Assembly: GCF_009937975.1 (NCBI RefSeq)
Contig: NZ_AP018441.1
Span: 1-64,000, forward strand
Length of the DNA stretch: 64,000 nt
From: Undibacterium sp. YM2
GTDB lineage: Bacteria > Pseudomonadota > Gammaproteobacteria > Burkholderiales > Burkholderiaceae_D
Direction of reading: 5' to 3'
Under the pieces are notes generated by a model. The model was not told the DNA's origin, made no database searches, and saw only the letters and a program-made list of their open reading frames with translations. The translations under genes and the position numbers were made by a program. Shown piece after piece: positions 10,549 to 19,899 of the stretch (within the stretch, counting starts at the first letter, position 1; the number at the start of each line of letters is the position of its first letter).

Positions 10549-10649
10549 CGTGGCAGCAAGTGCGGTCTTGCGTGATTTGTCGCGACGATGCGTTTGGTTG
10601 CTGCTGAATTGCTCTCTTGATTGGGCTCGCTTAAATATGGCTTATTCAA

Positions 10650-10679
10650 ATATGGCTCACTTCATGCAGTGAGCCATAT
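10650..10679 (-). terminator. Stem-loop downstream of the ClpP paralogue
   Basis: ATATGGCTCAC and GTGAGCCATAT form a perfect 11-bp stem with an 8-base loop, 41 bases beyond the ClpP stop on the minus strand. A strong T-run is lacking, so terminator function is likely but not certain. Confidence 0.5.
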
Positions 10680-10720
10680 CCTGATGCCAAGGGGTAAAGC
10701 CCGGTGACTGAGTACTGAAC

Positions 10721-11299
10721 TTAGGACAGTTCACCCTGCTTGATGATGATGCGCGATACCAGGCCGTATTCCATGGCTTCTGCAGCGCTCATCCAGTAAT
10801 CGCGGTCGATGTCGGTGGTGACTTTTTCCAGGGACTGGCCGGATTCTTTGGCGATCAGGGCGGCGATGCGTTCGCGTATCTTGACGATCTCACGGGCCTG
10901 GATGGCGATGTCGGTTGCCTGGCCACCTATGCCGCCGCTGGGCTGGTGTATCAAAAAGCGAGTGTTTGGCAGGCAGACGCGGCGCTCTTTGGGGACGGAC
11001 AGGAAAACATTGACGGCAGCACTGCCTACCCAGCCTGTGCCAACGATATTCACTGGTGCATCGATGAACTTGATGATGTCATGGATGACATCGCCAGATT
11101 CGACATGGCCGCCGGGGGAAGATACCAGGATGGTGATGGGGTCTTTGGACTCTGCCGACAGGGCGATCAGGCGCTTGCTGACTTCAGCCGCCAGTTTGTC
11201 ATTGATGGTGCCAAATACCAGCACGGTGCGGGATTTGAAGGCCTTTTCTTCTAGGAAAGGGCTGCGTTGTACTTCGTTGTTGTCTTTTTCGTCGGCCAT
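10721..11299 (-). CDS. ClpP-family serine protease (paralogue)
   Basis: This ClpP-fold peptidase has 192 residues. The catalytic triad is visible: Ser93 in GWVGSAAV, His118 in RFLIHQPSGG and Asp167 in DRDYWMSAAEAMEYG. The GGxxGQATDI helix is conserved. The nucleophile region is GSAA rather than the usual ASMGA of housekeeping ClpP, and no clpX, tig or lon gene lies nearby. It is therefore probably the second ClpP-like protein found in many Burkholderiales. It would form a barrel chamber and may need a Clp ATPase for protein degradation. It is a monocistronic minus-strand gene, with a stem-loop downstream. Confidence 0.85.
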   Translation of the reverse strand: MADEKDNNEVQRSPFLEEKAFKSRTVLVFGTINDKLAAEVSKRLIALSAESKDPITILVSSPGGHVESGDVIHDIIKFIDAPVNIVGTGWVGSAAVNVFLSVPKERRVCLPNTRFLIHQPSGGIGGQATDIAIQAREIVKIRERIAALIAKESGQSLEKVTTDIDRDYWMSAAEAMEYGLVSRIIIKQGELS

Positions 11300-11372
11300 G
11301 AAAGTCTTCTTAAGGTTGGACTGCTAGATGTAGATGGTATTTTTAGGGAATACAGGCTGGGTAAATGGCAGC

Positions 11373-12569
11373 TCAGGTGCTTTTTTTCAAGTAGGCTTCT
11401 GCCAGCCTGACCCAATAAGTTGCGCCTATGGGCAGCAAATCATCATTGAAGTCATAGCTGGGGTTGTGCAAGTTGCAAGGCCCGAGGCCGTGGCCCATGT
11501 CCCTGTGCCCACCGTCACCATTGCCCAAAAAGGCATAGCAGCCCGGCTTGGCCTGTAGCATGAAAGAAAAGTCTTCTGCGCCCATGGTGGGTTCTACCCT
11601 TTCATCGACCTTGTCTGCACCTACTACACTGCGCATCACCTCTGCGGCAAAAGCGGTTTCCCTGGCATGGTTGATCAGGGGCGGGTAATTGCGCTTGAAG
11701 CGGAAATCCACCTGGGCATCAAAAGCCGCAGCGGTATGTTCGGCAATGGTGCGCATGCGTTTTTCTATGAGGTCTATCATTTCGGTGCTGAAGGCGCGTA
11801 CCGTGCCTATCAGTGTTGCTTCATCGGGTATCACATTGGTGGCACTGCCAGAATGGATTTGGGTGACAGACAAAACGGCAGACTCCAGCGGGCTGGCATT
11901 GCGGCTGACGATGGTTTGCCAGCTCTGTGCCATTTGTACCGCGACCATGATAGGGTCTATGCCCTTGTGCGGTTGCGCCGCATGGGCACCCTTGCCTCTG
12001 ACGATGACTTCAAATTCATTTGACGAGGCCATCATTGGGCCAGGTGTGACACCAAAAGTGCCCACTGCTGCGCCCGGCCAGTTATGCATGCCAAAGACGG
12101 CATCCATGGGGTATTTGTCGAACATGCCTTCTTCTATCATGCGCCGCGCACCGCCGCCGCCTTCTTCGGCAGGCTGGAAGATCAGATAGACGGTGCCATC
12201 AAATTCTTTATATTTGGACAGGTAATGTGCCGCCCCCAGCAGCATGGCGGTGTGACCATCATGGCCGCAGGCATGCATTTTTCCATCGTGTTTTGAGGTA
12301 TGGGCAAAGGTATTGATTTCCTGCATGGGCAGGGCATCCATATCGGCACGCAAGCCTATGGCCCGTTCGCTAGTGCCATTCTTGAGTACGCCGACGATGC
12401 CTGTGCCAGCCAGGCCACGGATGATGGGTATGCCCCAGGCCTCCAGCTTTTGCGCGACAACTTCAGAGGTGCGGTGTTCTTCAAAGCAAAGCTCGGGGTG
12501 GGCGTGGATATCACGCCGGATTTGCTGGATTTCGGCCTGGAATTGGACGATAGGATCGATCAGGTTCAT
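11373..12569 (-). CDS. M20 family amidohydrolase (hippurate hydrolase-like)
   Basis: This metallopeptidase/amidohydrolase of family M20D has 398 residues. It shows the N-terminal IHAHPELCFEE motif, metal-binding HACGHDGHT, the catalytic Glu pair FQPAEEGGGGARRM, the dimerisation-domain GKGAHAAQPHKGIDP and a C-terminal metal ligand region MGAEDFSFML. Family members hydrolyse N-acyl amino acids (hippurate, N-acetyl amino acids) or IAA conjugates; the substrate cannot be fixed here. No signal peptide, so cytoplasmic. It lies 73 bases upstream of the ClpP paralogue on the same strand, so co-transcription is possible. Confidence 0.87.
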   Translation of the reverse strand: MNLIDPIVQFQAEIQQIRRDIHAHPELCFEEHRTSEVVAQKLEAWGIPIIRGLAGTGIVGVLKNGTSERAIGLRADMDALPMQEINTFAHTSKHDGKMHACGHDGHTAMLLGAAHYLSKYKEFDGTVYLIFQPAEEGGGGARRMIEEGMFDKYPMDAVFGMHNWPGAAVGTFGVTPGPMMASSNEFEVIVRGKGAHAAQPHKGIDPIMVAVQMAQSWQTIVSRNASPLESAVLSVTQIHSGSATNVIPDEATLIGTVRAFSTEMIDLIEKRMRTIAEHTAAAFDAQVDFRFKRNYPPLINHARETAFAAEVMRSVVGADKVDERVEPTMGAEDFSFMLQAKPGCYAFLGNGDGGHRDMGHGLGPCNLHNPSYDFNDDLLPIGATYWVRLAEAYLKKST

Positions 12570-12834
12570 TTTTTGTCTCCGGATTGCATTGCATCAATGC
12601 GCTGGCAATAAGCTACTGGCGCATAAGCACAAGCTATTCTTTGCAGGATGTTATCCTGTTGATAAGAAAAATGATAGCCAGCACGGTATTTGGCTCAATA
12701 CCCGCTTACGACATGTTTCTTCAGTATAGAGAAAGATACCAGATTCCGGGCAAACTGGTAGCGGTCCATCTGTGCCAGGATTGCATATGCATACTACAAA
12801 AACTGCTTTGACTAAATACTTTGACCAGCTTACC

Positions 12835-13311
12835 TTACCAGCGCATTCCAGACATCGCACTCATGCCCGCGCCATAAATGGCCAGCATGCTCAGTATCAG
12901 GCCTATGGGGCCAGATACCAGGCTGCTCCATAGGCAGTTGATTGCCAGTGCCCTTTCTTGGCGCAACCGGGCAATGGCAGCCACGGGCAGCGTGCTCAAA
13001 CCGAGGATGGCGGGCAACAAGAGCACGATCAGCGGGGTGGTGCGGCCACTGGCCTCAAGCATGAAGAAAGATATCGTCAGCAACGCGATCAGGTGCAGCA
13101 ATATCAGTCTGGCGCGGTCGCTGCGCAGGCGTGTTGTCAGATAAGAAAAATAAGCAGGGTAACTGAGACCTCCAAGCATAAGCATGCCAGGCACCTTGCT
13201 GAGATCGCTGTGGCTGATGTAGTCATACACCAAAGGTGGCAGTATCATGACCAGCAGGATGAGGAAAAGATGCAGGGCAATACGCAATGCAATACGCTTG
13301 TTGATGGGCAT
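12835..13311 (-). CDS. Small integral membrane protein, unknown function
   Basis: The protein has 158 residues with about four hydrophobic segments (near 11-30, 42-58, 70-85, 92-112 and possibly 125-148). I do not recognise the family. It stands alone, 265 bases upstream of the M20 gene on the same strand. The charged N-terminus (MPINKR) places the first helix in an inside-to-outside orientation. Confidence 0.6.
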   Translation of the reverse strand: MPINKRIALRIALHLFLILLVMILPPLVYDYISHSDLSKVPGMLMLGGLSYPAYFSYLTTRLRSDRARLILLHLIALLTISFFMLEASGRTTPLIVLLLPAILGLSTLPVAAIARLRQERALAINCLWSSLVSGPIGLILSMLAIYGAGMSAMSGMRW

Positions 13312-13384
13312 GTAAGCTCAGTTTATACGGGTAGAGTCGCAGGCAAGGCCCGCAGCTTGCTTAGTGTAGCAGATGGTACAGTCT

Positions 13385-13420
13385 GCACGAGCCTGCGCAC
13401 GAGTCTGCGCACGAGCCTGA
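13385..13420. repeat. Three tandem 12-bp repeats
   Basis: GCACGAGCCTGC, GCACGAGTCTGC and GCACGAGCCTGA lie in direct succession in the divergent spacer between the membrane protein gene and the ABC transporter operon. The position could affect promoter spacing. Confidence 0.7.
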
Positions 13421-13570
13421 CATAAAGCCTGTAAAATTCGCTAAAAGACGGTAAAACATTATATATACGCAATGCAGATACTCATGAAACTTTCATGCCG
13501 GAAAACCAGCCATGGGCCAACCCAGGCGGATTCCCTGTATCTGCCGACAATCTCAAGGCAGGTCTGATAC

Positions 13571-14548
13571 ATGTCAGGGTTTATCTTGCGCCGCCTGCTG
13601 CAAAGCCTGGCAGTTTTGCTGCTCATGTCACTGCTGGTATTTGCTGGCGTGTATGCAATAGGCAACCCAATCGATATCCTGATCAGCCCTGAGGCAGATC
13701 AGCTTGAGCGTGCGCGCATCATCGCTGCCTTTGGCCTGGACCAGAGCCTGCCGCAGCAATACTGGTTATTTTTGAAAAATGCCCTGGCTGGCGACATGGG
13801 GCGTTCCTTCGCTTATGCGACACCGGCACTGGGTCTCATCATAGAACGTATGCCAGCCACGCTGGAACTGGCGGTGTTTGCCATATTGATTGCGATCTTG
13901 CTCGGCATCCCGCTGGGTTTGCTGGCTGGTTTGCGGCCTGACAGCATTGCTGCAAAAAGCATCATGGCGGTATCGATACTGGGCTTCTCCCTGCCTACCT
14001 TTTGGGTAGGGCTGATGTTGATCATGGTGTTCGCTGTGCAATTGGGTTGGTTGCCTTCCAGTGGACGTGGCGAGACGACACTCTTGCTGGGCATACCTGT
14101 GAGTTTCTTGAGTCTCGATGGCCTCAAGCATTTGCTCTTGCCTGCGCTGAACCTGGCGCTCTTTAATATCGCCATGGTGATACGCCTGACGCGCTCTGGT
14201 GCGCAAGAAGCGCTGCTGCAAGACTATGTGCGCTTTGCCCGCGCCAAGGGTTTGCGCAATAGCCGCATCATCGGCGTGCATGTACTCAAGAATATCCTTA
14301 TCCCTATTGTCACCGTGATTGCCTTGCAATTCGGTTCCATCATCGCGTTTGCGATTGTCACTGAATCAGTGTTTGCCTGGCCAGGCATGGGCAAGCTTAT
14401 TATCGATTCGATACGCGTGCTGGACAGGCCGGTCATTGTTGCCTATCTGCTGCTGATCGTCAGCCTGTTTATCTTTATTAACCTGGTGGTGGATGTGGTG
14501 TATTCATTGCTGGACCCGCGCGTGCGTTTGTCAGAAAGCCGGGGCTGA
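13571..14548 (+). CDS. Peptide-type ABC transporter permease (DppB/OppB family)
   Basis: This 325-residue inner-membrane permease opens a four-gene transporter operon. The N-terminus FILRRLLQSLAVLLLMSLLVF is the typical first helix of DppB-like proteins, followed by the extracytoplasmic loop with DQSLPQQYWLFLKNAL. The cytoplasmic EAA loop reads ARAKGLRNSRIIGVHVLKN. The ending LDPRVRL is usual for the family. The likely substrate is di/oligopeptides or a related compound such as nickel chelates. A weak AGG precedes the ATG by 8 bases. The next gene begins 5 bases after its stop. Confidence 0.88.
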   Translation: MSGFILRRLLQSLAVLLLMSLLVFAGVYAIGNPIDILISPEADQLERARIIAAFGLDQSLPQQYWLFLKNALAGDMGRSFAYATPALGLIIERMPATLELAVFAILIAILLGIPLGLLAGLRPDSIAAKSIMAVSILGFSLPTFWVGLMLIMVFAVQLGWLPSSGRGETTLLLGIPVSFLSLDGLKHLLLPALNLALFNIAMVIRLTRSGAQEALLQDYVRFARAKGLRNSRIIGVHVLKNILIPIVTVIALQFGSIIAFAIVTESVFAWPGMGKLIIDSIRVLDRPVIVAYLLLIVSLFIFINLVVDVVYSLLDPRVRLSESRG

Positions 14549-14553
14549 TTTTT

Positions 14554-15465
14554 ATGACCGCGATGGCTGAAACGATCACTCCAAAAATTGAAACGCCCTT
14601 GCAGCGTTTCTTGCGCGACTTCTTTGCCAGCCGCATCGCCAGCTTGGGCAGTTTGATTTTAGTGCTGCTGGTCTTGCTGGCGATATTTGCACCGCTGATC
14701 TCACCGCAAAACCCCTATGACCTGATGGCGCTGGATGTCATGGATTCACGGCTGGAACCTGGCAAACTCTCTGCCGATGGCAAGCACACGTTTTTGCTAG
14801 GCACCGATGAGCAGGGGCGCGATATGTTGTCGGCCATTTTCTATGGTTTGCGTATTTCGCTCATCGTTGGTTTTTCCAGTACTGTGATTGCGCTGGCAAT
14901 TGGCCTCAGCCTGGGCTTGTTGGCGGGTTATCTGGGGGGGCGTGTTGAATCCCTTATCATGCGTATTGCTGACATACAGTTATCTTTTCCCGCCATCCTG
15001 ATCGCCATGATTTTGCTGGCGCTGACAGGGCAGGGCGTAGGCAAGATCATCATCGCGCTGGTGCTGGTGCAATGGGCCTATTATGCGCGCACGGCCCGCA
15101 GTGCGGCATTGGTGGAAAGACAGAAAGAATATATAGAAGCCGCAGTCGGCCTGGGCTTGTCACCGGCACGCATTATCTGGCGTCACTTGCTGCCTAACTG
15201 CCTGCCACCATTGATCGTCATCGCAGCCTTGCAGGTGGCGTCAGCGATTTCGCTGGAAGCGACGCTCTCATTTTTGGGCCTGGGTTTGCCAGTGACTGAA
15301 CCCTCGCTGGGTTTGCTGATCGCCAATGGTTATCAATACCTGTTGTCCGGCAAATACTGGATCAGTTTTTATCCCGGCCTGGCCTTGTTGCTGACGGTGG
15401 TATCCATCAACCTGGTGGCTGACCATTTGCGCGATGTGCTTAACCCGCGCTTGCAGACGCAATAG
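14554..15465 (+). CDS. Peptide-type ABC transporter permease (DppC/OppC family)
   Basis: This is the second permease, 303 residues, pairing with the DppB-like subunit. It has the cytoplasmic OppC N-terminal region, a membrane helix around 30-50 and the segment FLLGTDEQGRDMLSA characteristic of DppC. The EAA loop is EAAVGLGLSPARIIWRHLLPN. It ends LNPRLQ, again family-typical. Close spacing on both sides supports one operon. Confidence 0.88.
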   Translation: MTAMAETITPKIETPLQRFLRDFFASRIASLGSLILVLLVLLAIFAPLISPQNPYDLMALDVMDSRLEPGKLSADGKHTFLLGTDEQGRDMLSAIFYGLRISLIVGFSSTVIALAIGLSLGLLAGYLGGRVESLIMRIADIQLSFPAILIAMILLALTGQGVGKIIIALVLVQWAYYARTARSAALVERQKEYIEAAVGLGLSPARIIWRHLLPNCLPPLIVIAALQVASAISLEATLSFLGLGLPVTEPSLGLLIANGYQYLLSGKYWISFYPGLALLLTVVSINLVADHLRDVLNPRLQTQ

Positions 15466-15488
15466 GTAAAACAGGTGGAACACACAAC

Positions 15489-16475
15489 ATGACAATCGCG
15501 ACTCTGGAAGTGCAAAACCTGCAGACTGAATTTGCCAGCCGTGCCGGTACTGTACGTGCGGTGAATAATGTCAGCTTCAGCGTGCAGCCTGGGCAAATCA
15601 TGGGCCTGGTCGGTGAATCTGGTTCTGGCAAATCCATGACGGCTTATTCCATCATGGGCCTGATCGATCCTCCTGGTAAAGTCACGGCGGGCAAGGTCTT
15701 GTTCAAGGGCCAGGACTTGCGCAGCATGTCGGCAGAAGCCATGCGGCAAATCCGTGGCAACCGCATCGCCATGATATTCCAGGACCCGATGATGACCCTG
15801 AACCCGGTCTTGCGCATCGATACGCAAATGATGGAAACCATCTTTGCCCATCAACAGGTCAGCCGCGAAAAAGCACGCGACATGGCACGCGCCGCACTGG
15901 TCAAGGTGGGCATACCCTCGCCAGATGAAAGACTACTGGCCTATCCTCACCAGTTTTCTGGCGGCATGCGGCAAAGGGTGGCAATCGCCATTGCACTTTT
16001 GAATGAGCCTGAGCTGATTATTTGTGATGAACCGACTACCGCACTTGATGTGACCATACAGGGCCAGATCCTGTATGAAATGCAAAAACTCTGCCGCGAA
16101 TCTGGCACGGCATTGATCTGGATTACCCATGACCTGTCCGTCGTGGCTGGCCTGGCTGATACTGTCGCCGTCATGTATGCTGGCAAGAAAGTCGAGAGCG
16201 GCAGCGTGCAACAAGTATTGGAGCAGGCTATGCATCCCTACACCCACGGCCTGATCGCCTCATCACCATCACGCAACCTGCATGGGCAAAGCTTGCGTCA
16301 GATACCGGGGGCAACTCCATCCTTGCTGAATTTGCCGCAAGGCTGTGCATTCCGCCTGCGCTGTGAACGTGCTACTGCAGTTTGTGAAAAGGACCCGGTG
16401 GCAGAAAATCTGCAAGGCCACAGTGTATTGTGCTTCCATCCCATGCACGCAGTGGCTGAGGTGACGCATGACTGA
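15489..16475 (+). CDS. Peptide ABC transporter ATP-binding protein (DppD/OppD family)
   Basis: This 328-residue ATPase has Walker A GESGSGKS, signature FSGGMRQRV, Walker B LIICDEPTTALDVT and the H-loop ITHDLS. The C-terminal oligopeptide extension carries Cys residues (GCAFRLRC...CEKD) that in OppD-type proteins can bind an iron-sulfur cluster. Its last 8 bases overlap the start of the next ATPase gene. Confidence 0.9.
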   Translation: MTIATLEVQNLQTEFASRAGTVRAVNNVSFSVQPGQIMGLVGESGSGKSMTAYSIMGLIDPPGKVTAGKVLFKGQDLRSMSAEAMRQIRGNRIAMIFQDPMMTLNPVLRIDTQMMETIFAHQQVSREKARDMARAALVKVGIPSPDERLLAYPHQFSGGMRQRVAIAIALLNEPELIICDEPTTALDVTIQGQILYEMQKLCRESGTALIWITHDLSVVAGLADTVAVMYAGKKVESGSVQQVLEQAMHPYTHGLIASSPSRNLHGQSLRQIPGATPSLLNLPQGCAFRLRCERATAVCEKDPVAENLQGHSVLCFHPMHAVAEVTHD

Positions 16476-17472
16476 TATCCGCCAGTCAGCCTTGCTGGAA
16501 CTGCGCCAGGTCAGCAAGCGTTTTGCCAAACCTGTGGCACTGACAGATAAGCTGACCCAGCTATTTGGTGCTGAAAGCAAACAGCAAATCGTCCACGCCG
16601 TTGATCAAGTCGATTTGAGCCTGCAAGCGGGTGAAGTTGTCGGCCTGGTCGGTGAATCCGGCTGTGGCAAATCTACACTGGGGCGCATGGCCGTGGGCTT
16701 GCACAGTTTGTCTGATGGTACACGCTGGTGGCGTGGTGAAAACCTGGCACACATGGACCAGGCCAAACGCAAGCAAATGCAACTCGCCGTGCAAATGATA
16801 TTCCAGGACCCATATGCCTCGCTGAACCCGCGCCTGCGTGTGCAAGACATCGTCGGTGAAGCACCGGTCGTGCATGGCATCATCAAGGCCGCTGAACAAC
16901 AGGAATATGTAGAACACGTGCTGCAAAAAGTAGGGCTGGACCCGGCTGTGCTGAAACGTTTCCCGCACCAGTTCTCTGGCGGCCAGCGCGCCCGCGTCGG
17001 TATCGCCAGGGCATTGGCTGTCAAGCCTGAACTGCTGGTATGCGATGAGGCGGTAGCGGCGCTGGATGTGTCTATACAGGCACAAGTTTTGAACCTCTTC
17101 ATCAAACTGCGTGATGAACTGAACTTGACTTATCTGTTCATCAGCCATGACCTTGGCGTGGTCAGGCATGTGTCTGACCGTGTACTCATCATGTACCTGG
17201 GCCGCGTAGTTGAATCCGCCGCGACGACAGAAATTTTTGAGCGACCTAATCATCCCTACACGCAAGCCTTGCTGGCATCTGCCCCCAGGCTGGAAGTGCG
17301 CAAGATGGAATACATCGCCATCAAGGGTGAAATTCCTTCCCCGCTTAATCCACCGACTGGCTGCCATTTCCATCCACGCTGCCCGCATGCGATGCCCAGG
17401 TGCGTGACTGAGCAGCCAGCATTCAAGGAAGTTGCGCCATCACATTTTTCAGCTTGCCATTTAAATACCTGA
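16468..17472 (+). CDS. Peptide ABC transporter ATP-binding protein (DppF/OppF family)
   Basis: This second ATPase has 334 residues with Walker A GESGCGKST, signature FSGGQRARV, Walker B LLVCDEAVAALDVS and H-loop ISHDLG. The Walker B neighbourhood has Ala where most DppF proteins have Pro (DEAVAALD versus DEPVSALD), a mild oddity. The C-terminal HFHPRCPHAMPRC motif is intact. It completes the operon; no substrate-binding protein gene is adjacent. Confidence 0.9.
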   Translation: MTDIRQSALLELRQVSKRFAKPVALTDKLTQLFGAESKQQIVHAVDQVDLSLQAGEVVGLVGESGCGKSTLGRMAVGLHSLSDGTRWWRGENLAHMDQAKRKQMQLAVQMIFQDPYASLNPRLRVQDIVGEAPVVHGIIKAAEQQEYVEHVLQKVGLDPAVLKRFPHQFSGGQRARVGIARALAVKPELLVCDEAVAALDVSIQAQVLNLFIKLRDELNLTYLFISHDLGVVRHVSDRVLIMYLGRVVESAATTEIFERPNHPYTQALLASAPRLEVRKMEYIAIKGEIPSPLNPPTGCHFHPRCPHAMPRCVTEQPAFKEVAPSHFSACHLNT

Positions 17473-17557
17473 TTGTTATCTTGTGGCGTTTTATCTATTC
17501 ATGAGTCACAGGAATGGTCGATGCGCTGTTTGACAAATGATAAAGCCGGAGAGTCGA

Positions 17558-17827
17558 ATGCCTGAAAAAAAATGCCCCGCATGTGGTTTTGCCGTCTTTA
17601 ACCGACGCTATGCCAAATGCGAAAAGTGCGGCATTAGCCTGCCTGAAACTATCGTCATGTCCAGGCAAGAATTGCGCGATATTCGTGAACGTGAAAGGCA
17701 GGAAGAAGAGGCTGCCGCAGAGTTGAAGAGAAAACAGGCGAGGCGTTCGGCAAACCAGTCAGGCGATGACAATGACTTTGATTTTGACGTCGGTAATCTG
17801 GCCGATGCCGATGATGGTTCTGCCTGA
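17558..17827 (+). CDS. Small zinc-ribbon protein
   Basis: This 89-residue protein has two CxxC knuckles (KKCPACGF and KCEKCGI) forming a likely zinc ribbon at residues 5-30. A charged coiled-coil-like helix rich in Arg/Glu follows, then an acidic tail (DDNDFDFDVGNLADADDG). The start was placed at ATG 17558 because GGAGAG lies just upstream; an in-frame ATG at 17537 would add seven residues without a ribosome binding site. The function is unknown. Confidence 0.7.
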   Translation: MPEKKCPACGFAVFNRRYAKCEKCGISLPETIVMSRQELRDIRERERQEEEAAAELKRKQARRSANQSGDDNDFDFDVGNLADADDGSA

Positions 17828-17871
17828 AACATGCACAGTCTGCGCATATTTCAGGCGTCATGTTTTCGAGC

Positions 17872-19761
17872 TTAGTGTGGGTACTCTGAAGGAGTAACAC
17901 TGTCTATGTAAATCACTGCATCATAGGCTTTGGCTGGAGTAATCGCCTCTGGCGTCGTACCCCAATAGCGTGCATAGCCTGGCGCGAACATCCAGCTATT
18001 ACTGGCATCCGGTTTTGCTTGAGAAAAATCAACAAAACTCATTTTCAAACGGCCATTCGCGAGTATGCTTTCCATGCCACCTGCTGGTGGCGCTGCAATT
18101 TCAGTATAGTTTTCCTTGCCGTAACTACCCAGAACACCGCGACCCATATACAGACCTATAGTGTACATTTCTTTGCGGCGCTTTTCTGCCATCCATACAC
18201 CCATGGTTTTTGCGTGGGCTTTGTCTGCCCAGTCATTGGCAATATGAAAATTATGGGCCCAGACGACGATCTTCTTTTGTGGATAGACAGTGTCGGCCAG
18301 GAAGTTCAGGTTCTCTGCCATGCGCTGGTCGCGCATTTCTGTGTATTCATTGCTCATGGGGGCGAAGGCCATTTGCTGACTGAAGCTTAGCCTTGATCTG
18401 GCTTCCTGTATCGTCATATCCACCATATATGCCGGAAATTGCTTTACCAGTGTTGTGCGGTTCTTGAATAGCGTATCTGCGATGAGCTTATAGTGCTGAG
18501 GCAAATCACTTGCCGCAGTCACCGGTATTTGCTTGTTGAGCAGGGCATTCAATTTCTCTTCTATGCCATCCACTTGCCCGGCCAAGGCTGGGTCTATCGT
18601 CTGTAGCATGGACTTGAACCTGGCGATAACGTTTTGATGACCCAGATAACCGCTGTCCTGATTATCAAATCCGGCAAGTATCAGGCGGGGTTTGCCTGCT
18701 GCACCCTGCTTGAGGTAATTGAACAAGTCCAGGGTTTCATCAGTGGCGATGGTGCCAAACTGGCTGCTGAGCATGGCTTCAAGTGCAGACGTTTTATCGA
18801 GATTGGCATAAGCTGCATCGGCCGCAGTCATTGATGCTTCCATGGCGATGAGTTCAAATCCCATTTCCTGATGCAGGAATTTAATCAGACGTGTTTTCAT
18901 CCAGTTGAATTCTGCAACGCCATGGGCGCTTTCACCGAGTTGCACGATGCGTTTGTCTTTCAACAAGGGCTTCAGGAATTGCAGGTCGCTGAAGTCATCG
19001 CTAAAAAGCGAGCGCAGGCTGTGGGTGTTTTTTTGTATGCCTGCCTGCCATGCGGGTTGTATGGTTGGGATCAATCCAGCAGGCAAAGCAAGGCTCTGAT
19101 CATCCAGCAATTGCATGGACTTTTGTGGACGTGCTGGTTTTTTTATTTCCGCGATATCAGGCACCACAATACTTTCATCGACCTCCAGTTTTATATCATC
19201 AAACCAGGCCGTACCTTCGCCCACCAGGCCTACCCCAAAATGTACCAAGGCGGCATTGGCTGCCACTGGCACTTTAATCTCAAAGCGTTGCCAGTCCTTG
19301 CTGCCAGTAGGGCCACGCTTGGCCAGTATGGCCTCTGCCACGGCTTTCTTTAATTTACCATCAACCTGGAACAAGAGTTCTGCGCGGCCATTGTTGACAT
19401 CTCTGGTTTTGATCCAGCCAGACAAGCGCAAGGGATGACCACCTATCGTGCTGGCGACCAGTGTTTGCCCTATGGCTGTCATCGCGCCTTTTGGGGTCTT
19501 TGCATTACTTGCTATCCTGACTGAACATTTACCTTCTTTCGCCAGCTCACAGTCCGCACTGACGGTATGTGCTTCCATCAGCATCTTCCAGCCAGACGGC
19601 AGGCTTGGCCCTGCTTGCCATTCTTCAAAGCCAAGATTGCTTGTTGCCAGATCTGCCGCACTAGCCGTGGTGGCCACGCAGGAAGAGGCGAGCGCCAGGC
19701 CAATACAAGCAAGAGGTTTGCCGGATTGCTGGAGCAGGGAGTGCAGGCGTAAAAATGACAT
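17872..19761 (-). CDS. Erythromycin esterase family protein, secreted
   Basis: This 629-residue protein has a signal peptide (about 1-36, ending TTASAAD), an N-terminal beta-sandwich-like domain (about 40-200, with LRLSGWIKTRDVNNG and AWFDDIKLEVDE, as in carbohydrate-binding-type modules) and a C-terminal erythromycin-esterase/EreA-like domain (about 245-625). The domain's active-site His/Glu region is visible as QLGESAHGVAEFNW and LIAMEAS. Chromosomal members of this family are mostly of unknown substrate, so macrolide resistance should not be assumed. It stands alone on the minus strand. Downstream is the convergent zinc-ribbon gene, 44 bases away. Confidence 0.85.
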   Translation of the reverse strand: MSFLRLHSLLQQSGKPLACIGLALASSCVATTASAADLATSNLGFEEWQAGPSLPSGWKMLMEAHTVSADCELAKEGKCSVRIASNAKTPKGAMTAIGQTLVASTIGGHPLRLSGWIKTRDVNNGRAELLFQVDGKLKKAVAEAILAKRGPTGSKDWQRFEIKVPVAANAALVHFGVGLVGEGTAWFDDIKLEVDESIVVPDIAEIKKPARPQKSMQLLDDQSLALPAGLIPTIQPAWQAGIQKNTHSLRSLFSDDFSDLQFLKPLLKDKRIVQLGESAHGVAEFNWMKTRLIKFLHQEMGFELIAMEASMTAADAAYANLDKTSALEAMLSSQFGTIATDETLDLFNYLKQGAAGKPRLILAGFDNQDSGYLGHQNVIARFKSMLQTIDPALAGQVDGIEEKLNALLNKQIPVTAASDLPQHYKLIADTLFKNRTTLVKQFPAYMVDMTIQEARSRLSFSQQMAFAPMSNEYTEMRDQRMAENLNFLADTVYPQKKIVVWAHNFHIANDWADKAHAKTMGVWMAEKRRKEMYTIGLYMGRGVLGSYGKENYTEIAAPPAGGMESILANGRLKMSFVDFSQAKPDASNSWMFAPGYARYWGTTPEAITPAKAYDAVIYIDSVTPSEYPH

Positions 19762-19796
19762 GGATGGTGTGGAGTGTAGTCTGCCAGGAAAATAGA

Positions 19797-19899
19797 TAGG
19801 ACTTACGCAAAACTGCCCCAGCTGCGTTGTAGCTCCTAGCCGTACTAAAGTACTGTCTTCGTCGCTACGCCTTGCTGGGACAATTTTGAGTAAGTCCTA
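19797..19899. repeat. 103-bp palindromic element
   Basis: TAGGACTTACGCAAAACTG at the left end is mirrored by CAATTTTGAGTAAGTCCTA at the right end. The interior (CCCAGCTGCGTTGTAGC.../...GCTACGCCTTGCTGGG) continues the pairing to a GTACTAAAGTAC centre. The whole element would fold as one long hairpin. It looks like a non-autonomous MITE or extragenic palindrome. It has no coding capacity. Confidence 0.75.

Noticed and set aside
17872-19761. Erythromycin esterase as an antibiotic resistance gene
   Set aside because: The chromosomal, signal-peptide-bearing, two-domain form without mobile context is unlike EreA/EreB. The family name does not establish macrolide hydrolysis.
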